Of a stretch of DNA of 64,000 bases, positions 36,917 to 45,306 are shown in pieces. The DNA is from Sphingobacterium sp. N143. Its GTDB lineage: Bacteria; Bacteroidota; Bacteroidia; Sphingobacteriales; Sphingobacteriaceae. The stretch is from positions 186,001 through 250,000 of the forward strand of contig NZ_JACAIS010000004.1 of the NCBI RefSeq assembly GCF_030325625.1, given 5' to 3'. Both the position numbers and the translations under genes were made by a program. The notes under the pieces are model-generated. The model was not told the DNA's origin. It was given only the letters and a program-made list of their open reading frames with translations, and did no database searches. Every line of letters begins with the position of its first letter. The stretch's first letter is position 1.

Positions 36917-38947
36917 ATGAGTATTTTAACAGAGAAATTCAAAACGCCGCACGATACTGCGCCGTTTTCACAGATAAAAAACGAAGATTATATCCCTGCC
37001 TTTGACGAGGCGATCCAAAAGACAAAAGATGAAGTCGATGCCATCGTCAACAATCCCGAAACAGCAACCTTCGACAATACCATTGCAGCCATGTCCTATT
37101 CCGGGCAGACACTGGACAGGTTATCGAATATCTTTTTCAATCTGCATTCCGCAGAAACGAATGATGAACTGGAAAGGATAGCCCAGGATGTCGCTCCAAA
37201 ATTATCTGCCCTGGGGAATGACATTACGTTAAATTTTGATCTGTTCAAACGTATAAAGACCGTTTACGAACAAAAGGATCAACTACACCTGACAGCTGAG
37301 CAATGCACTTTATTGGAAAAATCCTATAAGGATTTTGTCCGCAATGGTGCCCTATTGAACGATGAACAGAAAGAACAGCTCCGTGCCATTGACGCTGAGC
37401 TATCGCTTTTAAAATTAAAATTCGGCGAGAATGTACTTGCCGAAACCCACGCATACCAGCTTCTGGTCACGGATCAGAAAGATCTTGCGGGACTTCCAGA
37501 TGGTGCTGTTGAAGCTGCCCAGGCACTGGCCAAGGCCCATGAAAAAGAAGGCTGGCTCTTTACACTGGATTTTCCAAGCTACCTTCCCTTTGTCACCTAC
37601 GCCGACAACCGGGAACTTCGCCGGGAGATGACCTTGGCTGCAGGGCGCAAGGCATTCCAAGATAACGAATACAATAACGTTAACAAGGTACTTCAGATCG
37701 TTAAACTACGATTTGAACGTGCCAAGCTACTCGGTTATGCCACACATGCCGATTTTGTGCTAGCAGAACGTATGGCACAAAACCCGGCCAAAGTCACCGA
37801 TTTTCTGAACGATCTGCTTGAAAAGGCCAAGCCCGCAGCATTAAAAGAGTTTGCGGAGTTATCCGAATTTGCGAAGAAAAGGGATGGTATTGAACAGCTC
37901 GAAAAATGGGATGGCGCTTATTATGCGGAGAAATTAAAGCAGGAACGTTTTAATCTGGATGATGAAACGCTTAAACCTTACTTTAAACTCGACAATGTAT
38001 TGCATGGCGCTTTTGAGGTTGCCCGCCGTTTATTTGGCATCCATTTCAAAGCTGTCAGCAACATCGACACCTATCACGAGGAAGTCCAGACTTTTGAAGT
38101 CAGTACCGACACGGGCGAGCTTGTTGCTATTTTCTATGCCGATTTTTTTCCACGCAAAGGCAAACGGAACGGGGCCTGGATGACCTCCTTCAAATCACAG
38201 TATGTGCAAGATGGCAAGCAGGAACGTCCACATGTATCCATTGTATGTAATTTCACCCGACCTACCGCCACCAAACCTTCTCTATTGACTTTCCAGGAAG
38301 TAACCACCTTATTCCATGAGTTTGGACATGCGCTGCATGGCATGCTCGCAGACAGCATCTATCCTACGCTATCTGGGACATCCGTTTATTGGGATTTTGT
38401 GGAATTGCCAAGTCAGGTGATGGAAAACTGGTGCTATGAGAAAGAAGCGCTGGAATTATTTGCACGGCATTATGAGACTAACGAAGTCATCCCGATGGAA
38501 TTGGTGGATAAAATCCGTGAAAGTGCTTCATTTTTAGAGGGCATGGCTACCATGCGCCAGTTGAGCTTTGGGCTCCTGGATATGGGCTGGCATGGGCAGG
38601 ATCCTGCAGCCATCACGGATCTAAAAGCATTTGAAGACCAGCAATTCGCCTCCACCAAGCTGTATCCGGATGTGAAGGAGAATGCGATGAGTACTGCCTT
38701 CTCCCATATTTTCAATGGAGGCTACTCTTCAGGTTATTATAGCTACAAATGGGCTGAAGTCCTGGATGCAGATGCGTTCGATTACTTTAAACAACATGGT
38801 ATTTTCAATAAAGAAGTTGCGGCCAAGTTTAAGGACAATATACTTTCCAAAGGAGGTACAGAACATCCAATGGTACTTTATAAACGTTTTAGAGGACAGG
38901 AGCCATCTGTCGAACCACTCCTAAAACGTGCCGGTCTGATTAAATAG
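36917..38947 (+). CDS. M3-family metallopeptidase (oligopeptidase A/Dcp type)
   Basis: A 676-residue zinc peptidase of the M3 family. The HExxH site is HEFGH (H467, E468, H471) followed by ALHGMLAD and the downstream E in DFVELPSQVMENW. Length matches PrlC and Dcp (about 680). The segment DSIYPTLSGTSVYWDFVELPSQ is typical of this subfamily. It degrades oligopeptides such as cleaved signal peptides; no signal peptide is seen, so it is cytosolic. A TACATTTA box six bases before the start resembles the -7 element. Confidence 0.93.
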   Translation: MSILTEKFKTPHDTAPFSQIKNEDYIPAFDEAIQKTKDEVDAIVNNPETATFDNTIAAMSYSGQTLDRLSNIFFNLHSAETNDELERIAQDVAPKLSALGNDITLNFDLFKRIKTVYEQKDQLHLTAEQCTLLEKSYKDFVRNGALLNDEQKEQLRAIDAELSLLKLKFGENVLAETHAYQLLVTDQKDLAGLPDGAVEAAQALAKAHEKEGWLFTLDFPSYLPFVTYADNRELRREMTLAAGRKAFQDNEYNNVNKVLQIVKLRFERAKLLGYATHADFVLAERMAQNPAKVTDFLNDLLEKAKPAALKEFAELSEFAKKRDGIEQLEKWDGAYYAEKLKQERFNLDDETLKPYFKLDNVLHGAFEVARRLFGIHFKAVSNIDTYHEEVQTFEVSTDTGELVAIFYADFFPRKGKRNGAWMTSFKSQYVQDGKQERPHVSIVCNFTRPTATKPSLLTFQEVTTLFHEFGHALHGMLADSIYPTLSGTSVYWDFVELPSQVMENWCYEKEALELFARHYETNEVIPMELVDKIRESASFLEGMATMRQLSFGLLDMGWHGQDPAAITDLKAFEDQQFASTKLYPDVKENAMSTAFSHIFNGGYSSGYYSYKWAEVLDADAFDYFKQHGIFNKEVAAKFKDNILSKGGTEHPMVLYKRFRGQEPSVEPLLKRAGLIK

Positions 38948-38955
38948 CCGTCTAC

Positions 38956-38992
38956 AAAAAGCAAGACTGAGGAGATTCAGCCTTGCTTTTTT
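38956..38992 (+). terminator. Terminator after M3 peptidase gene
   Basis: AAAAAGCAAG-CTGA pairs with TCAG-CTTGCTTTTT with one mismatch and is followed by T6. Confidence 0.82.
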
Positions 38993-39026
38993 GCAATATA
39001 TAGGGCGATATATCGTAAAAAAACCG

Positions 39027-39034
39027 TATATTTG
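39027..39034 (+). promoter_or_regulatory. Candidate -7 box of ssrA
   Basis: TATATTTG is a full TAnnTTTG match 14 bases before the mature tmRNA 5' end, leaving a short leader for RNase P removal. Confidence 0.65.
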
Positions 39035-39047
39035 TAGCCACATAATT

Positions 39048-39412
39048 GGGGTTGACCGGAATTGACAGGATGGAGACGGTTATGTAAGCATGTAGTGCGT
39101 TGTTAGTAGAGCACTTTAATCTGAACTTTCAGAATTATAACTGGCGAAGAAAACTACGCCTTAGCTGCTTAAGTTAGACTTAACATAGCTATTTGTCCCG
39201 TTAGATCCTGTTCTTTGGTTTAACATTCGGGGCATCGAACAATAGAACTGGCAAGTGTGATGTTGCTAAGCACTTGTGAGAAACAGCAACTACGGCGTCC
39301 GGTATAGGTAAGCGGCTCACCTTCCCTCGCCCGACAATTAAAGAGCAGCTAAACATGTAGAAAGCGTATACAGTACCATGTTTGGACGAGGGTTCGAATC
39401 CCTCCAGCTCCA
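39048..39412 (+). ncRNA. ssrA: Transfer-messenger RNA (tmRNA)
   Basis: A one-piece tmRNA of about 365 bases plus CCA. The 5' end GGGGTTG pairs with CAGCTCC near the 3' end to form a seven-pair acceptor stem (with G-U pairs), and the T-arm GGTTCGAATCC is at about 39391-39401. The mRNA-like part at 39143-39172 reads GGC GAA GAA AAC TAC GCC TTA GCT GCT TAA, giving the tag (A)GEENYALAA. The 3' CCA is not fully encoded after the discriminator A, so it must be added. With SmpB it frees stalled ribosomes and tags proteins for degradation. Confidence 0.97.
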
Positions 39413-39415
39413 CAA

Positions 39416-39447
39416 AACAAAAAGCTCAACGGAAGTTGGGCTTTTTG
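39416..39447 (+). terminator. Terminator of ssrA
   Basis: AAAAGCTCAAC pairs with GTTGGGCTTTT (one G-U pair), loop GGAA, followed by TGCTTTT. It begins within a few bases of the tmRNA 3' end. Confidence 0.85.
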
Positions 39448-39522
39448 CTTTTCAGGTTACTACCCAAATTTCACAACCTTCTCAATACGAGGTCCAAAAT
39501 GCGGATGGATTCCAAAATCACA

Positions 39523-40617
39523 TTACCGGCCGACAATAAACAAGCCGGTAGGTGTATAGTGCGTATCAGTTTCTGAACTGAAATATTCCTTTCCATTTTT
39601 CCATACCCAGAGTATTCTTCCCTTTCCACTTTTTCTCCATCCTGTGGCAAAGACATTTCCCCTTAATACTTTCATATCCGAAAGTTCTGCATCTATGGAA
39701 GGATCGGAGTTAATGCTCCAATTCAATGATGCAGCATTCCGCCATACAGTCGGTTGGTTATCCAGGGTTCCGCCGATGAATATATTGTTACCCTCTGTTG
39801 TTATGGCTTGCCCATAATTGACAGGCGCTGGTTTTGAAGGTAGTATGGACTGTTTTCCGTTCTTCCAGTACTGCACGGTCTGTCCTTCACCGCCAAAACC
39901 TGTACCGATAACATAAATGTCTCCACCCAGAATGGAAATCTGGTTGGGAACGATATTCTCAGCATGCTTATTTTCCAACAAAGTAGCCTTGCCATTCTTC
40001 CAATATTTGCCCTGAGTTCCAATTTCGTCATTTATCTCATAGCCTACCGCGTAGATATCATTTCCAAGTACGCATATATCATACAGCCTGGCCATATTGC
40101 TCCCGTCCGTAACATCCATTACCTTCCCATTTTTCCAAATACAGGCAACCCAATTACCTTTGGGTTTCTGATGTCTCCCAGCAACATAAACATTATTATC
40201 GGAAACAAATACAGCCCTTGCTTCCGATCTTATCGTGGATCTGGGCATTTCCAAATTTTGTATTACACCATTTTTCCATAATACCGCCGTCCTTGGCAGG
40301 TATTGCCAGGTTAGATCAGAATTGATAAACCCGACCACGTACACATTCCCTTCCGATACAAAAATGTCGTTGGCGGTAGCTGAGACATTGCCATTATAGG
40401 GGAGCATATGCTCCTCACCGTTCTTGTGATAGAATGGTCTATTGATCCCGGCCACTTTTTTTATTCCTGTCACATAGACGTCGACCTCGATCGGTTCAGG
40501 TGTTACGTCCACTACCGGATCTTTATCCTTGCCACAGGCCATCATTAAAACAAAACTATAACCGATCAATGCAAACTTCAGGAGAGGCCCAATGCCTCCA
40601 ATCATAACTCTTTTCAT
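39523..40617 (-). CDS. Lipoprotein with WKNG repeats (beta-propeller-like)
   Basis: A 364-residue lipoprotein (C28 in MMACG). The mature part contains about seven repeats of roughly 45-50 residues, each with a VYVxG or IYAVG strand followed by a xxWKNGK segment. The repetition suggests a beta-propeller displayed at the cell surface. It is not a known enzyme family. The gene lies next to ssrA, a common integration site, but no integrase or direct repeat of the tmRNA end is seen here. Confidence 0.78.
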   Translation of the reverse strand: MKRVMIGGIGPLLKFALIGYSFVLMMACGKDKDPVVDVTPEPIEVDVYVTGIKKVAGINRPFYHKNGEEHMLPYNGNVSATANDIFVSEGNVYVVGFINSDLTWQYLPRTAVLWKNGVIQNLEMPRSTIRSEARAVFVSDNNVYVAGRHQKPKGNWVACIWKNGKVMDVTDGSNMARLYDICVLGNDIYAVGYEINDEIGTQGKYWKNGKATLLENKHAENIVPNQISILGGDIYVIGTGFGGEGQTVQYWKNGKQSILPSKPAPVNYGQAITTEGNNIFIGGTLDNQPTVWRNAASLNWSINSDPSIDAELSDMKVLRGNVFATGWRKSGKGRILWVWKNGKEYFSSETDTHYTPTGLFIVGR

Positions 40618-40988
40618 ATTCTACTTTAAAAAAACAACTGTAGTTTCAGCTGCAGGACAAAGTTAACAAACGATAGAACCTGCTGTTATCTACAAATTAT
40701 CTACAGCATTCAACTGAAACTCCCTGCCATCTTATTCTTTCCTAGTCCCGTTTCTATCTCTCATGTACTGATCGTGAAAGTTTTGACAATATCCCCGGCA
40801 CGAGCAGCAATGACAGATTTATTCTTAAAGGCAAGTTTATGGTTGAAAAAATTGGCTTTACCGATAGAAGAAAAACCGATTTTCTGTATCTTTATTTTAT
40901 ATATTTCCACAGTAATACATGCACTTGACCATATAAACAGCAGCAGGCCTAATTAGAAGTTTTAATATCCCTTAAAAAATCCTGATAG
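40618..40988 (+). other. 371-base region without a confident gene
   Basis: Both strands hold short open frames of about 60 codons around 40774-40956. Neither was recognised, and they may be a gene remnant. Two copies of TTATCTACA, two bases apart (40686-40694 and 40697-40705), resemble DnaA boxes (TTATNCACA) with one change each. No promoter box was seen. Confidence 0.5.
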
Positions 40989-41474
40989 ATGAACAACATA
41001 AACATTGAAATCAAATGGGCTGTATTCTTTGCAATCATGACCCTTGTGTGGATGCTTTTGGAAAAGCTAAGTGGGTTGCACGGAAGATATATTGATTACC
41101 ACCTTTACCTTACCAATCTTTTTGCCATCCCGGCAATCTGGTTTATGGTTTTGGCACTGAAAGACAAAAAGAAAAATTTCTACAATGGGAGCATGACCTA
41201 TAAGCAAGGTCTTATTTCGGGTATCGTTCTTTCCCTCCTCATTGCTGTTTTAAGTCCGCTTACGCAGTGGATTATTTCCAATGTCATCACACCCGAGTAT
41301 TTTCCGAATGTAATCAAACGTTCGGTGGAACTGGGATACTATCAAACAACTGCCGAGGCGCAGGCGCATTTTAATTATAGAAACTACGCCATCAGTTCGA
41401 CCATTTTTGCCTTTGTTTCTGGGGTAGTTACCACAGCAGTTGTTATGCTATTTTTGCGCACAAGAAAAAAGTAA
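40989..41474 (+). CDS. DUF4199 membrane protein
   Basis: A 161-residue membrane protein with four hydrophobic segments (about 8-28, 38-58, 73-95, 135-157). The order and the segment MTYKQGLISGIVLSLLIAVLSPLTQWI match the DUF4199 family of Bacteroidota. The function is unknown. A DUF1801 gene starts 18 bases after its stop and is probably co-transcribed. Confidence 0.85.
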   Translation: MNNINIEIKWAVFFAIMTLVWMLLEKLSGLHGRYIDYHLYLTNLFAIPAIWFMVLALKDKKKNFYNGSMTYKQGLISGIVLSLLIAVLSPLTQWIISNVITPEYFPNVIKRSVELGYYQTTAEAQAHFNYRNYAISSTIFAFVSGVVTTAVVMLFLRTRKK

Positions 41475-41491
41475 TAGATTTGATATAACAT

Positions 41492-41932
41492 ATGATGAAA
41501 GCCATCGGAAATACCGTTGAAGAAATCCTGGCAAATGTTCCCCAAGACCGGTCAGAAGCCTTTGGTAAACTGCACAGCACCATCGTGCAGAACCTGCCAC
41601 AGGGATTTATTGCCACAATCAGTTATGGTGGCCTGGGCTATGTGGTCCCGCACAGTCTTTATCCCGCTGGCTACCACTGTAAACCCGCCGAGCCACTTCC
41701 CTTTGCAGCTATCGCTTCGCAGAAAAATTCGATCAATCTCTACCACATGGGCATTTATTCCGATCCTGCATTACTGGAATGGTTTGTATCAGAATATCCA
41801 AAACACTGCCGACAGAAGCTGGATATGGGTAAAAGCTGTATAAGGTTTAAAAAATCGGAAGATATCCCGTTTGCACTCATTGGCGAACTGATAAAAAAAA
41901 ATGAGTGTGCAACAGTGGATTTCACTCTATGA
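41492..41932 (+). CDS. DUF1801 protein
   Basis: A 146-residue cytosolic protein of the DUF1801 (YdhG/YdeI-like) fold. It has EILANVPQDRSEAFGKLHSTI, a central ISYGGLGYVVPH, then SINLYHMGIYSDP and a C-terminal KLDMGKSCIRFKKSEDIP. Family members are small alpha/beta proteins of unknown role. Two adjacent ATGs (41492, 41495) are equally possible starts. Confidence 0.88.
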   Translation: MMKAIGNTVEEILANVPQDRSEAFGKLHSTIVQNLPQGFIATISYGGLGYVVPHSLYPAGYHCKPAEPLPFAAIASQKNSINLYHMGIYSDPALLEWFVSEYPKHCRQKLDMGKSCIRFKKSEDIPFALIGELIKKNECATVDFTL

Positions 41933-42152
41933 AAGCAAACTGAAAAATTAATTTTTATAACTATCAAAAAAGGGAACGCCAGCCATAAAAAAACCGAAGA
42001 CATAGGTGATGGCAATTGCCAGTTTGCCATCGGAGATACAGGGCAATCGGTAACATTTTCATTGTTTATTACTCCTAAACAGGAACACAATAGAATATAA
42101 CACCTATTTTAACGTTAAATTATAAACTACATATAAAAACATAAGGTAAGAT

Positions 42153-43139
42153 TTGATAAAGGATTCTATTGGAAATACGCCATTACGTAGGGATGAATAT
42201 TTATCCATGCGGTATAATACAACTATTTTAGTCAAAGAAGAGTTTCATAACCCGGGTAAATCATCCAAGGATAGGGCTGCTTGGTTTATGATGGAGGATG
42301 CGATACAGAACAAAAAGATTGCACCGGGAGGTACTTTTGTTGAGGCCAGTAGTGGAAATATGGGCATAAGTATGGCGTTGATAGCTAAAAAACTGGGGTA
42401 TAAAACAAAGATTTTTGTTTCAGCAAGTTGCTCGGATGAGAAAATCGAGTTGTTGAAATCCTATGGTGCCAGCATTCAACGCTGTGACAATTCCAATGGC
42501 TTGCATGTTTTCAATTCCACCCAGTATTTAGCCCAAAACTTCAGTGCGAACAACCTGAACACCTATTTCACCAACCAATATTACAATTCCAACAATATCA
42601 AAGCACATTACAAAACTACTGGTCCTGAAATCTGGAAGCAAACCAAAGGCCAGGTAACCCATGTTTTGGCAGGTGTTGGTACTGGTGGTTCAATCTCGGG
42701 GATTGGCCGGTATTTAAAAGAGCAAAACCCACAGGTGAAGATTTTTGGAGTTGAACCAAAAGATTCTGTATATAGCTTATATATGCAGGATACGCCAATG
42801 CCAGATCAGGCGGTCAAATTTGATTCGATTGAAGGCATTGGAAGGACATTCATCCCGGGGGCTTTTGACAAAACTGCCGTGGACGAAATTTATCAGATTG
42901 ACAAAGATGCAACTGTTGTTATGTCCAAAAGATATCGTGAAATAAGTGGGCAGCTGCTTGGATTCTCAAGTGCTGCGGTTTTAGCTGCATTGGATAAACA
43001 TATTGAACACATGGGATTAACCGAATCAGATCATGTGGTTTTGTTTTTTCCAGATCATGGCGATCGATATATGCATAAACTTTACCAAGATTTGGAACCG
43101 ATCAAAGAGATAAGTAAGGACTACAATGCATCAATATAA
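42153..43139 (+). CDS. CysM-like PLP enzyme with altered substrate loop
   Basis: A 328-residue fold-type II PLP enzyme of the cysteine synthase family. It starts at TTG (42153): an in-frame TAA lies at 42147-42149, and the family motif DSIGNTPL follows at once. The PLP lysine lies in GKSSKDRAAW. The substrate loop reads SSGNMG where CysM and CysK have TSGNTG, which may mean another acceptor or acyl-serine donor. The glycine cup is GVGTGGSISG. It is the first gene of a three-gene operon, overlapping the next by 14 bases. It may make a beta-substituted alanine; the product is unknown. Confidence 0.88.
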   Translation: MIKDSIGNTPLRRDEYLSMRYNTTILVKEEFHNPGKSSKDRAAWFMMEDAIQNKKIAPGGTFVEASSGNMGISMALIAKKLGYKTKIFVSASCSDEKIELLKSYGASIQRCDNSNGLHVFNSTQYLAQNFSANNLNTYFTNQYYNSNNIKAHYKTTGPEIWKQTKGQVTHVLAGVGTGGSISGIGRYLKEQNPQVKIFGVEPKDSVYSLYMQDTPMPDQAVKFDSIEGIGRTFIPGAFDKTAVDEIYQIDKDATVVMSKRYREISGQLLGFSSAAVLAALDKHIEHMGLTESDHVVLFFPDHGDRYMHKLYQDLEPIKEISKDYNASI

Positions 43140-44169
43140 TGATTTAGCAATCCCCATTGCTTGGCCCGATCTTACGGCAAGGGGAGATGAATTATGGATG
43201 GCCGTTTTAAAGAAATTAGGTATTGTAAAAAACCTAAATTTCAAGGTTGGCCATGCTGCCATTGTCCTCATAGAACGAAAGACTGGAAATCTCAGGTACT
43301 TTGATTTTGGTCGTTATATTACACCCCGTGGATTTGGGAGGGCCCGTTCTAGTCAGTTTGACCCACGCTTGGCGCTGACAACTATGGCTGAATTTTCTGA
43401 TGCGGGCGAATTATTGAACTTTGAAGAGATCCTACAAGAACTGAAAGCCAAGGAGTCTGCAACTCACGGGGGCGGAAGAATGCTATGTACCATCTGCAGT
43501 GGCGTATCTTTTCAGCATGGCGTGGAGTTTGCAGAAAGGTTGGTGGATAAGGGCCCTGTTTTATATGGAGCGCTCGCTCCCAATAACAACAGCTGCTCAA
43601 GGTATGTAGCCCAAATTTTGGCCAATTCCCTAGAAAAGAATGATCCCAGAATGAACAAGATCCTTTATCCAGAATGCCTGAAGGCAAGTCCCACGAGCAA
43701 TGTGGTCAATGCGGGGCAGGGAGCTGTGTATTGTTATATGAATTCCGCCTTGGAAACATGGGATATGGGACGATGGGATTCACTGAAATTCCAGGTTGGA
43801 TTATTGAAACCGAATTTTATCAAGTCAAAATCAAAAGAGCTTCCCGATGATCTGATTCTGGGATTTGTGGAAGAGCCCGAGCGCCCCCCGCATTTGCCGA
43901 GTGATGCCCAATGGCTGGGCGGCCTGGGTGAAGGCTGTTGGTTTTCTTTATCCAATAGGATAACCGAAGTTGAAATTACGCGCTTTAATCATAAAGGTGA
44001 GGTTGACTATACTGTACGAGCTGATGCTGACAACAGGTTCAATAATTTTGCGGATGCCAGGTTTAGTTATCAGGTGCATCATAAACGCCATGTCATTCAA
44101 CAAGAAGACCAAGAAATAGAATTTAGAACATTAGCAATAAACAATTTGAATTTAAAACAATCTATCTAA
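43126..44169 (+). CDS. DUF6695-like protein, possible permuted papain fold
   Basis: A 347-residue cytosolic protein, probably the family called DUF6695. An N-terminal FKVGHAAIVLIERKTGNLRYFDFG block gives a histidine; a later NNNSCSRYVAQIL gives a cysteine after a short Asn run. His-before-Cys order is that of permuted papain-like proteins such as YiiX and LRAT types, so a Cys-His peptidase, acyltransferase or amidase is possible. This is inference. It overlaps the CysM-like gene by 14 bases, and panD starts 14 bases past its stop, so the three are one transcription and translation unit. Confidence 0.7.
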   Translation: MHQYNDLAIPIAWPDLTARGDELWMAVLKKLGIVKNLNFKVGHAAIVLIERKTGNLRYFDFGRYITPRGFGRARSSQFDPRLALTTMAEFSDAGELLNFEEILQELKAKESATHGGGRMLCTICSGVSFQHGVEFAERLVDKGPVLYGALAPNNNSCSRYVAQILANSLEKNDPRMNKILYPECLKASPTSNVVNAGQGAVYCYMNSALETWDMGRWDSLKFQVGLLKPNFIKSKSKELPDDLILGFVEEPERPPHLPSDAQWLGGLGEGCWFSLSNRITEVEITRFNHKGEVDYTVRADADNRFNNFADARFSYQVHHKRHVIQQEDQEIEFRTLAINNLNLKQSI

Positions 44170-44183
44170 AAAAATAAGAACAA

Positions 44184-44552
44184 ATGGAACTAAAAATTTT
44201 AAAAGCCAAGATTCATACGGTTAAAGTAACAGAAGCAAATGTAGCCTATAATGGATCAATTACCATTGATGCTGATCTATTGGACGCTGCCGGGATAGTG
44301 AAATATGAGCAGGTTTATATTAACAATGCAATAAGTGGAAGCCGCATCATGACTTATGTGCTGCCTGGCAAGCGCGGAAGTGGTGAGGTATGTATGAACG
44401 GCGGGGCTGCATTGCATGCAAAAGTAGGTGATACCGTACATATCCTTTCTTTTGTTAACTTAACTCCGGAAGAGGCAGCAACTTATCAGCCGACACTGGT
44501 ATTTACCGAAGGTAATAATCAGATCAAATCAGTTGAAAAGTATGATTATTAG
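44184..44552 (+). CDS. panD: Aspartate 1-decarboxylase (PanD) or close relative
   Basis: A 122-residue pyruvoyl-dependent decarboxylase that makes beta-alanine from aspartate. The register against E. coli PanD is exact: K9, Y22, the self-cleavage pair G24-S25 (YNGSIT), R54, T57, Y58 and N72 are all kept. The next residues differ slightly (NGGAA for NGAAA). The gene is third in the operon after the CysM-like and DUF6695-like genes and not beside panC, so it may be a dedicated copy for a side pathway; whether another panD exists outside is not visible. A hairpin follows. Confidence 0.9.
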   Translation: MELKILKAKIHTVKVTEANVAYNGSITIDADLLDAAGIVKYEQVYINNAISGSRIMTYVLPGKRGSGEVCMNGGAALHAKVGDTVHILSFVNLTPEEAATYQPTLVFTEGNNQIKSVEKYDY

Positions 44553-44589
44553 GTCCCTGTGATGCTACGCTGGGTAAAAAACGGGGGGA

Positions 44590-44621
44590 ATTAGGTTACG
44601 GTGGGAAAAACGTAGCCTAAT
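44590..44621 (+). terminator. Hairpin after panD
   Basis: ATTAGGTTACG pairs with CGTAGCCTAAT (one G-U pair in the plus-strand RNA) across a 10-base loop. No T-tract follows, so it is a weak terminator candidate. Confidence 0.45.
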
Positions 44622-44714
44622 CAAAAGAATCCGGCAAGAAAAAAACTTGGCGAAAAGCATTGAATATCTCTCAAAACTGATACTTTTGGCTAAAGTTTCC
44701 AAACAGCACACAGC

Positions 44715-45239
44715 ATGAATCAGCTAAAATTCAGAGATGCCAGACAAGAGGACCTTGCCCGCATTGTTGATATTTATAACAGCACAATAGCCTCCCGCAT
44801 GGTCACTGCCGACACCAGTCCTGTTACTGTGGCGAGCAGACTGCAATGGTTTGCTGAACATAATCCGACCAAGCGCCCCTTGTGGATGGTCGAAGACGAC
44901 AACCATACTGTCCTTGGCTGGGTCAGCTTTCAATCGTTCTACGGAAGGCCCGCCTATGATGCCACGGTAGAAATCAGCATTTACCTGGATGAGCAGCAGC
45001 GGGGTAAGGGCCTTGGCCGGCAGATCCTACAGCATTGTATCGAAGCCGCCCCTTCCTTGGGTGTCCATACCCTATTGGGGTTTATTTTTGCGCACAATAT
45101 CCCCAGCATTACATTATTTGAAAAAATGGGGTTTCAGGAATGGGCCAACCTCCCGAACATTGCGACTCTCGATGCGGAAGAACGCAGTCTCAAAATACTC
45201 GGAAAACGCATTAACGCGGAAAAGGATTCATTCGGATAA
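44715..45239 (+). CDS. GNAT acetyltransferase, phosphinothricin-acetyltransferase-like
   Basis: A 174-residue GNAT protein. It starts LKFRDARQEDLARIVDIYN. The acetyl-CoA motif is DEQQRGKGLGRQIL. The segments FQSFYGRPAYDATVEISIY and IFAHNIPSITLFEKMGF are typical of the PAT/MnaT group that acetylates phosphinothricin or methionine derivatives. Actual substrate is unknown. It stands 160 bases after panD and is probably separate from that operon. Confidence 0.88.
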   Translation: MNQLKFRDARQEDLARIVDIYNSTIASRMVTADTSPVTVASRLQWFAEHNPTKRPLWMVEDDNHTVLGWVSFQSFYGRPAYDATVEISIYLDEQQRGKGLGRQILQHCIEAAPSLGVHTLLGFIFAHNIPSITLFEKMGFQEWANLPNIATLDAEERSLKILGKRINAEKDSFG

Positions 45240-45258
45240 AAAAGCAGAACAAACAAAA

Positions 45259-45286
45259 GCCCAGTGAACAGATTCATTCACTGGGC
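45259..45286 (-). terminator. Terminator of the universal stress protein gene
   Basis: A GCCCAGTGAA/TTCACTGGGC stem is followed on the minus strand by TTTTGTTTGTT. It lies 20 bases past the minus-strand stop. Confidence 0.75.
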
Positions 45287-45306
45287 CATCATCTATATTT
45301 AAACAA

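Noticed and set aside
39201..39413. 70-codon minus-strand frame
   Set aside because: It lies inside the tmRNA gene and is an artefact of that sequence.
39048..40617. Genomic island integrated in ssrA
   Set aside because: No integrase, no repeated tmRNA end and no shift in composition were found.
40686..40705. Replication origin from two DnaA-like boxes
   Set aside because: Only two imperfect boxes, no AT-rich unwinding block and no dnaA, dnaN or gidA nearby.
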